Virus record (IMG/VR): IMGVR_UViG_3300047551_002696
Location: 1-60,316 of that record
Reading direction: 5' to 3' (one strand)
DNA length: 60,316 bases
Source of the DNA: a virus
Shown in pieces: positions 6,969-16,968 of the stretch. The notes beneath the pieces are model-generated. The model ran no database searches. It saw nothing but the letters and a program-made list of their open reading frames with translations, and was not told the origin of the DNA. Position numbers and translations under genes: made by a program. Numbering within the stretch: the stretch's first letter is position 1; each line of letters opens with the position of its first letter.

Positions 6969-9227
6969 ATGGCAGTAAATCAGCAGAAGCTTCTAGGTAA
7001 AACAACTACTGTTCAAACTGCTGCGGTTCAACCACAGACACAGTTGATTGCTGCTCCTGCTGATACTGCTGTTCTTCAGGACATATCAAAATCTTTAACC
7101 AGAATTATACAACTACTTACTTTACAAAACACTCAAGTAGTTAAGGAATCGGATCAGGAAAGAAGAACTCAAGAATCTGCTAGAAGAAGAAAAGTCGAAC
7201 TTGGGTTAGAAAGTACGTTTGCTACGGTTAAAGCAACTGCACAGGCAGTTGTTGCCCCCGTAAAGGGAATTCTAGATCAAATAATACAATTCTTTGTCAC
7301 TCTATTTTTAGGCAAAGCAGTATTAAATTTAGTAGATTGGTTTGCGAATAAAGATAATCAAGATAAAGTCCGATCTATTGCTAGATTTTTGCGAGATTGG
7401 TGGCCTTCTCTTGTTGCTGGATATATTTTATTTGGCACTGGATTTGGTAGGGTAGTAAGATCAATTGCTGCAACAAGTATTAGAGCAGTTGCTCTACTTG
7501 GTTCTGTAGCATTTAAACTTGCTGCTGCTATTGCAAATGCCTTTAGATTGAAAAAGGCAGGATCAATGCTATCCGCTCTTGGCAGCGGCGGTGGTGGATT
7601 AAAAGGAATACTTATAAAACTGGCGCAACTTGGTGCTGGCGCTGGTATTGCTTATGGTGGGTACAAATTATATCAAGGAATGGTAGGTGGTGAAACTGGA
7701 GGGGCACCACAACTTCAGATTCCACAACTTCCAGGAATACCGACAGCACAAGCTTTTGGTGGTGGTTTTATCGATTTCAAAACCATGCTTGCCGAAACTG
7801 GTGGGCAAGTTGATTCTAAGTTGGGGATATTTACGCAGTTCTTTAAATCTGGTGGATTTGCTGCTTTATTAAATGGATTCCCTGGAATTGTGTCCGGACC
7901 TAAGGGAATTGATAAAGTTCCTGCAATGCTCACTGACGGTGAGTTTGTCATGTCTCGTGGTGCAGTTAATAAATTTGGTGTAGGATTACTTGAGGCAATG
8001 AATGCCGCTGGTGGTGGAACTAATCGCCCCAAAGTAGTTTATGAAAGAATTCATGCTGCTGGTGGTGGATACATTGGTGAAGATTCTCCATCTGCAGAAT
8101 TATCTTCAGAACAACCAGATGCTCTTTCTTCTATTATAGAAGGGGGAATGTCAGGTCCTGGCATGACAATGATGACTGCAAGACCAATGGCTCAAGCAGC
8201 TAGCCGTGGTCTTGGAAGATTTGCCACAAGAACTGGATTGCAATATGGTGGAAGAAGACTTGCAAAACCATTGGCAAAGATGGGATCCAATATGGCATTG
8301 AAATCAATTTCAAAAATTGGTGCTGGTTCATTAGGAAAAAGTTTACTGAAGAAAATTCCTCTACTTGGATTGGGTATGGGTGCAGTTTTTGCTGCACAAA
8401 GAGCAATGAAAGGTGATATCCTTGGAGCAAGTCTTGAATTGCTATCTGGTGCAGCATCATCTATTCCTGGACTGGGAACAGGTGCCTCTATTGCGATTGA
8501 TGCAACACTTGCGGCAAGAGATGCTGGAGTATTTGGTACTGGACTATCTGGTGATAAAAAGACTGGTGGAATGTTTGGTGGACCTTCAATGAAGGCAAGA
8601 ACTGATTATGCAGCATCAAAGGGTAAGTATTATTCATCTTCGGATCAAAAAACATATGGAAATTATAATGATGCACTTGCTGCTAGAAAATCTAGGATGA
8701 TTTCTTTAGCTTCTCAGCAAAGATTAAATAAGTTGAGTTATGAAAGAACACCTGGGGCAAGGTATTCTCAAGGTAAAAGATTTGATGCAGAAAGTCTTGC
8801 TAGAACTAGAGAGGATATAAAACGTGGTGGGATGTTTGGTCAACTCGGAAGATCATTTACTGGATTATTTGGTAGCGAAAAAGACAAAGCAAAAATTGCT
8901 GCTGAAGATAAAGCATCTCAGGCAAGAGTGAAACAAGCTGGTGCCTCATCAATTGGTAGATATTACTCATCTTCCGATGGGAAATATTATAAAGATTACA
9001 ATGCTGCTGTTCAAGCAAGAAAGGCAAGACTTGCTACAACTAAACCAAAACCAAAAGTAATTAAACCTACACCTAAACCCGCTCCAAAAGTTGTAAGAAC
9101 AAAAGCAAATACCATTGGAACTGGTGGATACAGTGGAGGAAAGGGTGGAAAACCAACGGTTCCTAGATTCTCATCTTCTAAGCCTGGTAGTAATAGAAAA
9201 GTTGCTAACCAACTTGGTGTTAGATAA
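6969..9227 (+). CDS. Large tape-measure/hub-like structural protein (first of three)
   Basis: 752 residues. Positions 1-75 form a helical, Gln-rich head. Residues about 85-245 hold several hydrophobic segments (IIQFFVTLFLGKAVLNLV, WWPSLVAGYILFGTG, AVALLGSVAFKLAAAIA). At about residue 317 is VPAMLTDGEFVMSRGAV, a signature commonly seen in phage tail tape-measure proteins, followed by GVGLLEAMNAAGGG. A second hydrophobic block lies at residues 455-520. The C-terminus is basic, with the duplicated phrase GKYYSSSDQKTYGNYNDALAARK / GRYYSSSDGKYYKDYNAAVQARK. It lies directly after the gp26/gp51 pair, where tape-measure genes usually lie. T4 gp29 (590 aa) is the functional counterpart by position, but I cannot show direct similarity. 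Confidence 0.65.
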   Translation: MAVNQQKLLGKTTTVQTAAVQPQTQLIAAPADTAVLQDISKSLTRIIQLLTLQNTQVVKESDQERRTQESARRRKVELGLESTFATVKATAQAVVAPVKGILDQIIQFFVTLFLGKAVLNLVDWFANKDNQDKVRSIARFLRDWWPSLVAGYILFGTGFGRVVRSIAATSIRAVALLGSVAFKLAAAIANAFRLKKAGSMLSALGSGGGGLKGILIKLAQLGAGAGIAYGGYKLYQGMVGGETGGAPQLQIPQLPGIPTAQAFGGGFIDFKTMLAETGGQVDSKLGIFTQFFKSGGFAALLNGFPGIVSGPKGIDKVPAMLTDGEFVMSRGAVNKFGVGLLEAMNAAGGGTNRPKVVYERIHAAGGGYIGEDSPSAELSSEQPDALSSIIEGGMSGPGMTMMTARPMAQAASRGLGRFATRTGLQYGGRRLAKPLAKMGSNMALKSISKIGAGSLGKSLLKKIPLLGLGMGAVFAAQRAMKGDILGASLELLSGAASSIPGLGTGASIAIDATLAARDAGVFGTGLSGDKKTGGMFGGPSMKARTDYAASKGKYYSSSDQKTYGNYNDALAARKSRMISLASQQRLNKLSYERTPGARYSQGKRFDAESLARTREDIKRGGMFGQLGRSFTGLFGSEKDKAKIAAEDKASQARVKQAGASSIGRYYSSSDGKYYKDYNAAVQARKARLATTKPKPKVIKPTPKPAPKVVRTKANTIGTGGYSGGKGGKPTVPRFSSSKPGSNRKVANQLGVR

Positions 9228-12200
9228 TGGCAAAGTTAGTTTCTCCATTAACTGGTACTTTACAGTCCCTTAAGAGGCAGTTTATTGACAAGGAGAAACT
9301 GCTTAAGTCATCTCTTAATGTTCAACAAAAAAGAATTTCTGCAAAAAGAAGTAATGCTGAAAGGGAAAGATTTATTAATTATGAAAATCTTTTAGAAAGA
9401 ACATTAAGTAGTGTAGGAAAACCAATCAAGAAAGTAACTAAAAAATTGGGATTTCTTGATTCTCTAAAAACTTTCATAACAAATGTTTTACTCGGATTTA
9501 TTGCACTAAGGTTATCAAATTATCTCCCCCAACTTCTTCAGGTTGGGACATTTATTTTTAAAATAGGAAATTCTATTATTGAACTTGGTGGATCAATATT
9601 AAATGGATTAATCACATTTGTTGACTATGGTTATAAAGCATATAGTCATGCAAAAGACATAGTTGGAAAAATTGGTGGTGAAAAGGCAATACAATCTTTA
9701 GAGAAAGCGACTGGTGAAAGCACCAAAGTCATGAATCAAATTTTGATTGCTTCTATGATATTCAGTGACTTCAATATATTTGAGGGTCTGTTCAGCGGAA
9801 GTAAGGTTTATACTAACACTGCAAAAACAATTACACAGACTGTAGAAACTGAGGTAGCAGCAACTGCTGCTGAGAGAGTTCAGAATGTTGCTTCAGCACA
9901 GGCACTAGGTCCTCTTGCTTCTGGTGGAATTGTTGCTGGTGCTGGACTGCTTCTTTCTGCGGCTGGAGAAGGTATATTTCAAATTGCAAAATGGACAAAG
10001 GGACTAAAATCTTTTTCGGGTCCAGCGTCTTCACTTTTTAGCGTTCCGTTGGCATTCTTGGAGGGTGCTGGAACAGTCTTTGATATTTTAGGTGCTCCAT
10101 TTAGGTATGGAATTGAATTGGTGCGTGGCGCATTTCTGAAGTTATCTGGTAATAAGAAAGGATTGGATGAGCAATTCACTAATCTTGGAAAGTTTGATGC
10201 AAGGGTTAGAGAAAACTTAAGAAGATTCTCTGGAATATTTTCCCCTTTATTTGATTTCTTTGGTAGAAAGGATATTGCTTCAAATTTACAAAGCCCAGGA
10301 TCATTTGGAAGTTTTTATGGGAAAAAGGCAGTCAAAGATATGGGTTATTATGGTGGTGGAAAAGTTATTAAAGTAAGAAAGTATGCATCTGGTGGATTTC
10401 TTGGGATGTTGGGTGGAATAGGTAGTAGTCTTGGTGGTATATTTGGATTTGGTGGGGGTGATACAAAACAGCAGCAGAAAGAAAAAAAGAAAGTTGATAT
10501 TCCCAGAAAGCAAATTTCCAAACCAAAAAATCCAAAAGTTGGCGGATCTACTGGAGGAGAAACTGGATTTGCAAAAGTTTTTCCTGGAGCATCTGATTTA
10601 TTGACGATGAATAGAAGATCTTACATGACAAATTCTTACAATATTATTTCCGATATAAACTATCTTGGTCCTGTAATGTCTCTTACATCTAAAGCATTAC
10701 TTGGTGATCAAGTTAGTAAGTTTGACTACGATAGTGCTGCAGAAAGTTTATCTGACTTTATGTTGACTGGATTAGCAAATAGAAATCCTACTGCGTATCA
10801 AAAACTTATATCTGTAATTCAATTGAATGATCTTTCTAGAAATGTATCAAGATTTTTAATGAATTCTATGAGTGGTCAATTTGGAACTATGCTTGGATTA
10901 TTGAGAAATGAAATTGGATTGGACCCTGTTCCGATGGAAGGGGGACCAAATCCAGCTGCTGCTGATGATGAGTGTGCTTGTCCAGATCCAAATGAGCAAT
11001 TTGTAACATCTGGTAATGCATTTGAAAAGGCTTTATTGGAAACAATATCTGCAGTTGAGGGGACTGCAGGACCTGATGGATATAGAACAATGTTTGGTGG
11101 TGGTAAATTTCAGGCACCACCTTGGAAACATCCAGATACTGTTGTTCGTTCTGGTGGATATGCATCAGCAGCTGCTGGTAAATATCAGTTCATGCCAGGA
11201 ACGTGGGCAAATGCTGCAAAAGCACTAGGTCTCTCAGATTTTTCTCCTGCCAATCAAGATAAAGCTGCTTTATGGTTGGTAAAAAATCGTGGTGTTAATC
11301 CTTCAGCACAACTTACTGTATCTGATTTTGAAATTTTGGGAAAAGAGTGGGCGGGTCTATCACCATATTACGGGCAAACAAAAAGAACTGCTGGCGAAAG
11401 CTATAGGATTTATACAGAAAAACTTAAGCACTTGGGGGCATCTCCTTCTACTGCAAAAATTTCTCCAGGTTCTCCAGCATCTAATGTTGATCCTTGTGTT
11501 TGTGATCCAGAGACACCTGACGGAGATCCTGGTAGTGTTTCATTGGGTGGAGGAATAACAGGAGTTGGTAATGTTAGATTTGTAAGTCCTGGAACTTTTA
11601 TTCAAGGAATGACTGGAAGATCAACTGGTCCTCACTTTCACATTGGACCATTAGAACTTTATGATCCAGAAGGTGATAGGTGGTTAAATGGGAAGACGAA
11701 TCAAGGATTGGTTGAAGCACAAAATGCTGCATTTTTAGTATCTAAAGCATTGTTGAAAGCAAATACTCCACACTTATTTTCCAATGCTAATATTTGGGTA
11801 AATCCAAAATCACCACCTGATGATGCTACCTTAAAAAAATATGTCGCTCAAGAACAAAGAGCACACATGGGCAGATCTATGGGAAGTTCATTTGGTGGTC
11901 TTGATATTGCAGGATCAAATGGTATACGTTTACCTCTTGCTGTTGGTAATGTTGTTTCTAGTATTCATGGATTTGGAAATTCTGCAAGAATATTGGGAAC
12001 TAAAGCATTTGTTGGACATGGAGCTCCTGGATCTACTGCAAGTAGAGAATCTGGTGGTCCAACTCTAATGGGTGGTATGAGATTATTGCACAAGGGAGAA
12101 TACGTAATTGATAAAGATTCTGTTGATTTATATGGTGGAGATAACTTTTTTAGAATGATCAATGGTATTGAAAATGAAAATCAAAGAAAAGAAAAATCTT

Positions 12201-12391
12201 CATCCCTAATACAACATCTTAGTAAATACACCGGTAGAAAAATAGATCAAAGACCTGTTATGGTGGTTGATGATGAAGAGGATATTTTAATTCCATCACC
12301 ACCAATTTATATTCCCATGAGCTCTTCTGCATTTGGTGGCGGGGGAAGCGATGTTAATGTTGAGCAAGACAGATTAGAACTGAGGGCATAA
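9227..12391 (+). CDS. Tape-measure/hub-like protein with lambda-R-type transglycosylase domain
   Basis: 1054 residues. It starts at an ATG overlapping the previous TAA. The N-terminus is basic and coiled, then LGFLDSLKTFITNVLLGFIALRL opens a hydrophobic region shared with the next gene, as is GAPFRYGIELV...NLGKFDARVRE. Residues about 597-740 resemble the lambda endolysin/GH104 fold: ISAVEGT with candidate catalytic Glu611, GYRTMFGG, HPDTV, AAGKYQFMPGTW, DFSPANQDKAALWL and NRG. Beyond it, GPHFHIGP and AFVGHGAPGS look like pieces of an M23-type peptidase (inference, weak). At about residue 956 HKGEYVIDKDSV repeats the tape-measure signature. The enzyme part would open peptidoglycan when the tube is ejected. 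Confidence 0.7.
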   Translation: MAKLVSPLTGTLQSLKRQFIDKEKLLKSSLNVQQKRISAKRSNAERERFINYENLLERTLSSVGKPIKKVTKKLGFLDSLKTFITNVLLGFIALRLSNYLPQLLQVGTFIFKIGNSIIELGGSILNGLITFVDYGYKAYSHAKDIVGKIGGEKAIQSLEKATGESTKVMNQILIASMIFSDFNIFEGLFSGSKVYTNTAKTITQTVETEVAATAAERVQNVASAQALGPLASGGIVAGAGLLLSAAGEGIFQIAKWTKGLKSFSGPASSLFSVPLAFLEGAGTVFDILGAPFRYGIELVRGAFLKLSGNKKGLDEQFTNLGKFDARVRENLRRFSGIFSPLFDFFGRKDIASNLQSPGSFGSFYGKKAVKDMGYYGGGKVIKVRKYASGGFLGMLGGIGSSLGGIFGFGGGDTKQQQKEKKKVDIPRKQISKPKNPKVGGSTGGETGFAKVFPGASDLLTMNRRSYMTNSYNIISDINYLGPVMSLTSKALLGDQVSKFDYDSAAESLSDFMLTGLANRNPTAYQKLISVIQLNDLSRNVSRFLMNSMSGQFGTMLGLLRNEIGLDPVPMEGGPNPAAADDECACPDPNEQFVTSGNAFEKALLETISAVEGTAGPDGYRTMFGGGKFQAPPWKHPDTVVRSGGYASAAAGKYQFMPGTWANAAKALGLSDFSPANQDKAALWLVKNRGVNPSAQLTVSDFEILGKEWAGLSPYYGQTKRTAGESYRIYTEKLKHLGASPSTAKISPGSPASNVDPCVCDPETPDGDPGSVSLGGGITGVGNVRFVSPGTFIQGMTGRSTGPHFHIGPLELYDPEGDRWLNGKTNQGLVEAQNAAFLVSKALLKANTPHLFSNANIWVNPKSPPDDATLKKYVAQEQRAHMGRSMGSSFGGLDIAGSNGIRLPLAVGNVVSSIHGFGNSARILGTKAFVGHGAPGSTASRESGGPTLMGGMRLLHKGEYVIDKDSVDLYGGDNFFRMINGIENENQRKEKSSSLIQHLSKYTGRKIDQRPVMVVDDEEDILIPSPPIYIPMSSSAFGGGGSDVNVEQDRLELRA

Positions 12392-12392
12392 A

Positions 12393-15300
12393 ATGGCATA
12401 TCTCAAGTTAAAGAATCCTACTGCCTTTATTATTCAGAAACAAGTTGTTCGTGTAGAAAAACTTGTAGGGCAGAAGAACAAATATAAAGATATTGCTTTT
12501 AAAAGTAAAATAAAGTTACTAGAAAGAAATCGTAGAGACGAAGTAGAAAAAAGATATGAAGATCGCACAAATGAAAAAGAGAGGTCTGTAGCAAATAAAA
12601 TACGTGTTCCAAGACTTGGTTTTCTGGATTCTGTAAAGAACTTTTTATTCTCAGTTTTATTTGGAGCATTAACTCTTAAATTAATACCACATCTTCCAAA
12701 ATTAAAAGGTCTTGTAATTACTGGATTTAAGATTGGTAATTTTGCGGTTGAGTTTGCTGGAACAATTCTCAATGCAATGGTAACTTTTGTTGATAAGGTT
12801 TATGGAATTATTGATTTTGGAAAAGAACAATACAAACTTTTATATGGCGACAAAGGGATTGCTGCTTATGAATCTGCTTTGGGGATGACGAATAAGACAT
12901 TAAACTTAATGCTTATTTCTGGTATGCTTTTTTCTGATTTAATATCATTGAAAGCACAGACTGATTTAAATCAAGATGCACTTGGAAAAGTCGGAGAAGA
13001 AGTTTCTAAACAAGTAACGAAAAGAAGAGGTGCTAGAGCGGCTCTTCAAGCAGCAGCAAGTAGACTTGGTAATGTTGCAAGAGTTGGCGCTCCGATTATG
13101 CTTGTTGGAACTGCTGCCTCACTGTTAGGAGAACTCACTTTTCAACAAAGAAAGTTTACTCAGAATCTCCAAAATGAACTTCAGAAGAAACTTGATGATG
13201 CGACGAATGATAAAAATTTTATTACTAGGGGATTAAAGTTACTTGCATATTATACTGCTATTCCTGGTCTTAGAATTTATAACTTTATTTCAAATGCTGT
13301 TGGTAGTTTACTTGATATAATTGGTGCTCCATTTAGGTACTTAGGTGAACTGATTAATTTTGGTATCATGTCCTTAAGTGGTGATGCTACTGGAATTAGA
13401 TCTCAAAGAGAGAATCTTGCAAAGTTTGATGCAAGAGTTCGTGAACAAGTGCGCCAAATACTAAACACATTTAGTTTAGGATTACTTGCAAAAGAAAAGG
13501 GATCGTGGGGAAATATTTACGGTGATGCGTCTGCTCAAAGGCAGATGATGAATAGGATGTATGGGGGTGGTGAGGTTAAAGTTAAAAAATATGCACAAGG
13601 TGGAACAATTACCAGGGGTGGTGAAGTAGTTGGTGGTGCAATTGGTAGATCTCAGGTAAAGAAAACAGTTTCAAGAACTTTTGAAATACCAATTTCCCCA
13701 CTATCTCCAGGTCAAGATTCGAATGGTCAAGTTCTATACACAAATCCTCTAACTGGACAACAAACCAAAAAGACAAATATACAAACATTTTTTCCAAATC
13801 CAGAGTCACCAAACTATGTAAATCCATATCGTTATTTGACTAAGGCATATACTATTGCATCATCTGGGGCGTTCTTAAAACCATTCTTGCAAATGCCAAT
13901 TAAATTAATTATGGGTGATGGTCCTTCTGAGGCAGACTATAATTCTCTTGCTGCTGCAGTTAATAACTTATTCAACTCCATTTTGGGAAGTACATTTATT
14001 CCCAATAGTAAAAGATCTCTATCAGACTTAACTGGACCAGTTGATATTTTTGGGTGGGCAAGATCTTATATTAAAGAAGGTATGATCGGTTCTTCCAATT
14101 ATCTTATGGATGAATTGCAAAGACAATTTTCTTTATTATCTGGAATGAGCAGTGGAGAGAAATCTAAACCAAGAGAAGGGCAAACTGGACAAGAAAATCC
14201 ACTTACTGAAATAGGTGGAGAAGCACAATTTGTAATTGGTGATAGTATTGCTCGTGGATTTGCTGGGTTGGGTGCTACACCAGGAACTGATTCTGATGAT
14301 AGTAAAGTTGGTAGATCTGCTCAGAAAGTTCTTGAGATTTTAAGAGCAAAGGGTGAATCTCTCCGGGGTGCATTAATTGATTTATCAACTGGCATTGCTA
14401 ACTCTAAGGATGATTGGAAATCTGTGGAGGCACAGCTTTCATATTTAAAATCTCTTGGTGCAAGAGTTAGAGTTCTTGGAGTTGGTAATCAGTGGAGTGC
14501 TAAGAATGGAAACGTGAATCAAAAATTAGGGGAAATGGTTAAAAGATATGGATTTTATTTTTATGGAGGATATGATGCTAGTGGTGATACTCAACTTGGT
14601 CTTCATGCTGATAGTGGAACTTATCAAAAATTAAAAACAAAAAGAGATGCCGAAATGGCAGCCTCAGCATCTACTCAAATGTCAACAGAACCAACTGCAA
14701 TTGGATCTGTAAAATTAACACCACTTCAAAGACAAGCATTAGCAATCCTTTCTAAATATGAGTCTGCTAGTGCTGGTGGATACAATGCTGTAAATCAGAT
14801 AGGTATTGCTGGTGGATATGGAGTGCTTGGATACAGTGGAGATTTTCGTAAAATGAAACAGCATGGTGGAAGATCATTGACAGATATGACTATTGCTGAA
14901 ATTATGAGTTTACAGAGAGATATTCCTGGAATGTCTAATGCTGAGTGGATAAGACTCGGAAGATTACATGCTGTTGGACGTTATCAATTTATTGGAAATA
15001 CTTTACCTGGTGTTGTTGCTAGAGCAAATATATCAACAAATACAAAGTTTAGTCCAGAAGTTCAAGACATTCTTGCTGTTCAATATTTGAAAGAGGCAGG
15101 TATTGGTGCATGGAAAGGACCTGCTCGTTATGCAACTGCAGCAGAAAGAGATATTGTGCAAAGATCTAGGAAAGATCCAATTCCCGCAGCATTGCATGGT
15201 GGGTATGTTGATAAAACACAAATGGTGTTAACACATCCAGATGAATATGTTATTGATTCGGATTCTGTAAAATTATTTGGAATTAAGTTTTATGACATAA

Positions 15301-15539
15301 TTAATCAAACTGAAAACGTGAGTCAGAGAAAAAATGCTTCTGAAAGCCTAATTTCTATTCTAAGTAAATATACAGAAGATGGTTTTCTAGAAACTGAAGA
15401 TCTTTATACATATGAATTACCAGAATCTCAGCAAGTATCTCTAATTCCTCCACAGATTATTCCGATTGGTTCTGGTTTTGGTGGGGGTTTTTCTGATGGA
15501 GATCAAGATTATTCTCAAGATCCAACCGAACTCAGGTAA
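12393..15539 (+). CDS. Tape-measure/hub-like protein with SGNH-like and lysozyme-like domains
   Basis: 1048 residues, a clear paralogue of the preceding protein in its first 380 residues (LGFLDSVKNFLFSVLFGALTLKL, GAPFRYLGELINF, NLAKFDARVREQVRQIL) and in its end (HPDEYVIDSDSVKLFG, then SESLISILSKYT). The middle differs. FVIGDSIARGFAG with Ser618, DLSTGIANS and the LGLHADSGTY segment (His738) suggest an SGNH/GDSL hydrolase-like domain. Residues about 770-920, with SKYESASAGGYNAV (candidate Glu790), AVGRYQFIGNTLPGVV and FSPEVQDILAVQYL, look like a lysozyme/transglycosylase. Domain identity is inferred from motifs only. Confidence 0.7.
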   Translation: MAYLKLKNPTAFIIQKQVVRVEKLVGQKNKYKDIAFKSKIKLLERNRRDEVEKRYEDRTNEKERSVANKIRVPRLGFLDSVKNFLFSVLFGALTLKLIPHLPKLKGLVITGFKIGNFAVEFAGTILNAMVTFVDKVYGIIDFGKEQYKLLYGDKGIAAYESALGMTNKTLNLMLISGMLFSDLISLKAQTDLNQDALGKVGEEVSKQVTKRRGARAALQAAASRLGNVARVGAPIMLVGTAASLLGELTFQQRKFTQNLQNELQKKLDDATNDKNFITRGLKLLAYYTAIPGLRIYNFISNAVGSLLDIIGAPFRYLGELINFGIMSLSGDATGIRSQRENLAKFDARVREQVRQILNTFSLGLLAKEKGSWGNIYGDASAQRQMMNRMYGGGEVKVKKYAQGGTITRGGEVVGGAIGRSQVKKTVSRTFEIPISPLSPGQDSNGQVLYTNPLTGQQTKKTNIQTFFPNPESPNYVNPYRYLTKAYTIASSGAFLKPFLQMPIKLIMGDGPSEADYNSLAAAVNNLFNSILGSTFIPNSKRSLSDLTGPVDIFGWARSYIKEGMIGSSNYLMDELQRQFSLLSGMSSGEKSKPREGQTGQENPLTEIGGEAQFVIGDSIARGFAGLGATPGTDSDDSKVGRSAQKVLEILRAKGESLRGALIDLSTGIANSKDDWKSVEAQLSYLKSLGARVRVLGVGNQWSAKNGNVNQKLGEMVKRYGFYFYGGYDASGDTQLGLHADSGTYQKLKTKRDAEMAASASTQMSTEPTAIGSVKLTPLQRQALAILSKYESASAGGYNAVNQIGIAGGYGVLGYSGDFRKMKQHGGRSLTDMTIAEIMSLQRDIPGMSNAEWIRLGRLHAVGRYQFIGNTLPGVVARANISTNTKFSPEVQDILAVQYLKEAGIGAWKGPARYATAAERDIVQRSRKDPIPAALHGGYVDKTQMVLTHPDEYVIDSDSVKLFGIKFYDIINQTENVSQRKNASESLISILSKYTEDGFLETEDLYTYELPESQQVSLIPPQIIPIGSGFGGGFSDGDQDYSQDPTELR

Positions 15540-15542
15540 ATA
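15536..15542 (+). promoter_or_regulatory. Candidate late promoter before the gp27-like gene
   Basis: GTAAATA overlapping the stop of the preceding gene, 23 bases upstream of the next ATG, with an AAGGAAA ribosome-binding site between. Confidence 0.4.
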
Positions 15543-15564
15543 GTAATAAGGAAAAAACTAAGAA

Positions 15565-16941
15565 ATGACTAATACACCAATTACTTCTGCTCAGGCTAAA
15601 GAATTTGACATCAAAAAATGTGTAGTGTTTTCTAATGATGAAAAAACCCAGGCAGATATAGCATCTCTGATTACTGATTTGTATTACTATGAAAGTGTAT
15701 TGAGTCCTACTTTAAAAGTTGATATTATGTTTTCTGATACTGGGACTGTTAAAAAGGATGGTGACTTGAAGACAGTTTTGGATGCTTTACAATTAGTTGG
15801 CACTGAAAAGGTAGAATTGAAAATTTCAGATCCAAAAGATAAGGAAATATCAGTGACCTTATATTCTGATAATGTTGTTCCCGTATCAAGAGAAGCAAGA
15901 AAAACTTTGGTTTCAATTCCTTTAGTTTCAAAGGAAGGGATATTTAATTACAAAACAAGAGTAAACTATAGAATGGATGGAAAAATATCAGATCATATTA
16001 AAAGAGTCATGACTGAGACTTTAAAAGTTGGTTCTGATAAAAAGTTGGATATAGAAGATACTCTTAACAATCTAAATTATTCAGGTGTCAATAAAAGACC
16101 ATTTCCAGTAATTCTTGAATTAGCAAAGAAGGCGGCTCCAGTAACAAGTTCTCCTGGAAACACTGCTGGATTTTTCTTTTTTGAAACTTCTGAAGGATAT
16201 AAATTTAAATCTGTTGAATATCTACTATCTAAGAACGAACCTTCGGGTGGACCTAAAACATATAAAAGTTTAATTTATAATGATACTCCAGATGGAAGAG
16301 GATCTACCGTTCCTCCAGAGTACAGTGGAAAAATATTAAATTATAATATAGACACTTCTGCGGGGAGTGTTCAATCAAAGTTATCAATTGGAACTTATTC
16401 GACAAGAACAGTTCTTTTTGATCCTTTTAATTGTTATTATGAGGTTGTAAATCCAAACACTCAAGGTAATACGCAGGCTAAAGAAGAGAGTCTGCAAAAG
16501 GCAGCTAAAAATCTTCCCAAATATAATAAAGAATTTTCTTCTGGAGGAGATGCAAATGACTTTTCTAGAACTCAATATATGTTAATTGATACTGGAACTT
16601 TACCAACAGGAGATACCAAAGGGCAAATTAAACAATCAAAAGAAAAAAACTTTGACCCTAAAAATATTTTGAACCAATCTGTAATGAGATACAATCAGTT
16701 CTTCTCTTCTTCTGTTGAAGTAACCCTTACTGGTGACTTTAGTTTACATGCTGGAGATTATGTATTTGTCGACACTCCAGAAGTCTCTACAAAAGATACA
16801 AAACCAATGGACCAACAATTTGGAGGATTCTATGTAATTGCACACTTATGTCATTATATAAGTCCAAGAACAGGTGGTTATACAACATTAACGTTATGTA
16901 GAGATTCTCTTGGTAGACAAGGATCACCAATATCACGCTAA
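15565..16941 (+). CDS. Baseplate hub protein, gp27-like
   Basis: 458 residues (T4 gp27: 391). The order of elements fits the gp27/late-control-D hub fold: an N-terminal barrel with YYYESVLSPTLKVDIMFSDTG, a second barrel, a central GFFFFETSEGYKFKSVEYLL segment typical of hub proteins, and a C-terminal barrel with VTLTGDFSLHAGDYVFVDTPE and GFYVIAHLCHYISPRTGGYTTLTL. In T4, gp27 trimers hold the gp5 spike. Here a gp5-like gene follows after the small CP12-like gene, as expected. I did not see direct T4 gp27 sequence identity, so the assignment rests on fold-level features and context. Confidence 0.65.
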   Translation: MTNTPITSAQAKEFDIKKCVVFSNDEKTQADIASLITDLYYYESVLSPTLKVDIMFSDTGTVKKDGDLKTVLDALQLVGTEKVELKISDPKDKEISVTLYSDNVVPVSREARKTLVSIPLVSKEGIFNYKTRVNYRMDGKISDHIKRVMTETLKVGSDKKLDIEDTLNNLNYSGVNKRPFPVILELAKKAAPVTSSPGNTAGFFFFETSEGYKFKSVEYLLSKNEPSGGPKTYKSLIYNDTPDGRGSTVPPEYSGKILNYNIDTSAGSVQSKLSIGTYSTRTVLFDPFNCYYEVVNPNTQGNTQAKEESLQKAAKNLPKYNKEFSSGGDANDFSRTQYMLIDTGTLPTGDTKGQIKQSKEKNFDPKNILNQSVMRYNQFFSSSVEVTLTGDFSLHAGDYVFVDTPEVSTKDTKPMDQQFGGFYVIAHLCHYISPRTGGYTTLTLCRDSLGRQGSPISR

Positions 16942-16944
16942 ATA
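16938..16944 (+). promoter_or_regulatory. Candidate late promoter before the CP12-like gene
   Basis: CTAAATA overlapping the stop of the gp27-like gene, 24 bases before the CP12-like start. It could drive both the CP12-like and gp5-like genes. Confidence 0.45.
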
Positions 16945-16968
16945 ATTAGAACTATTATACGCAATGCT

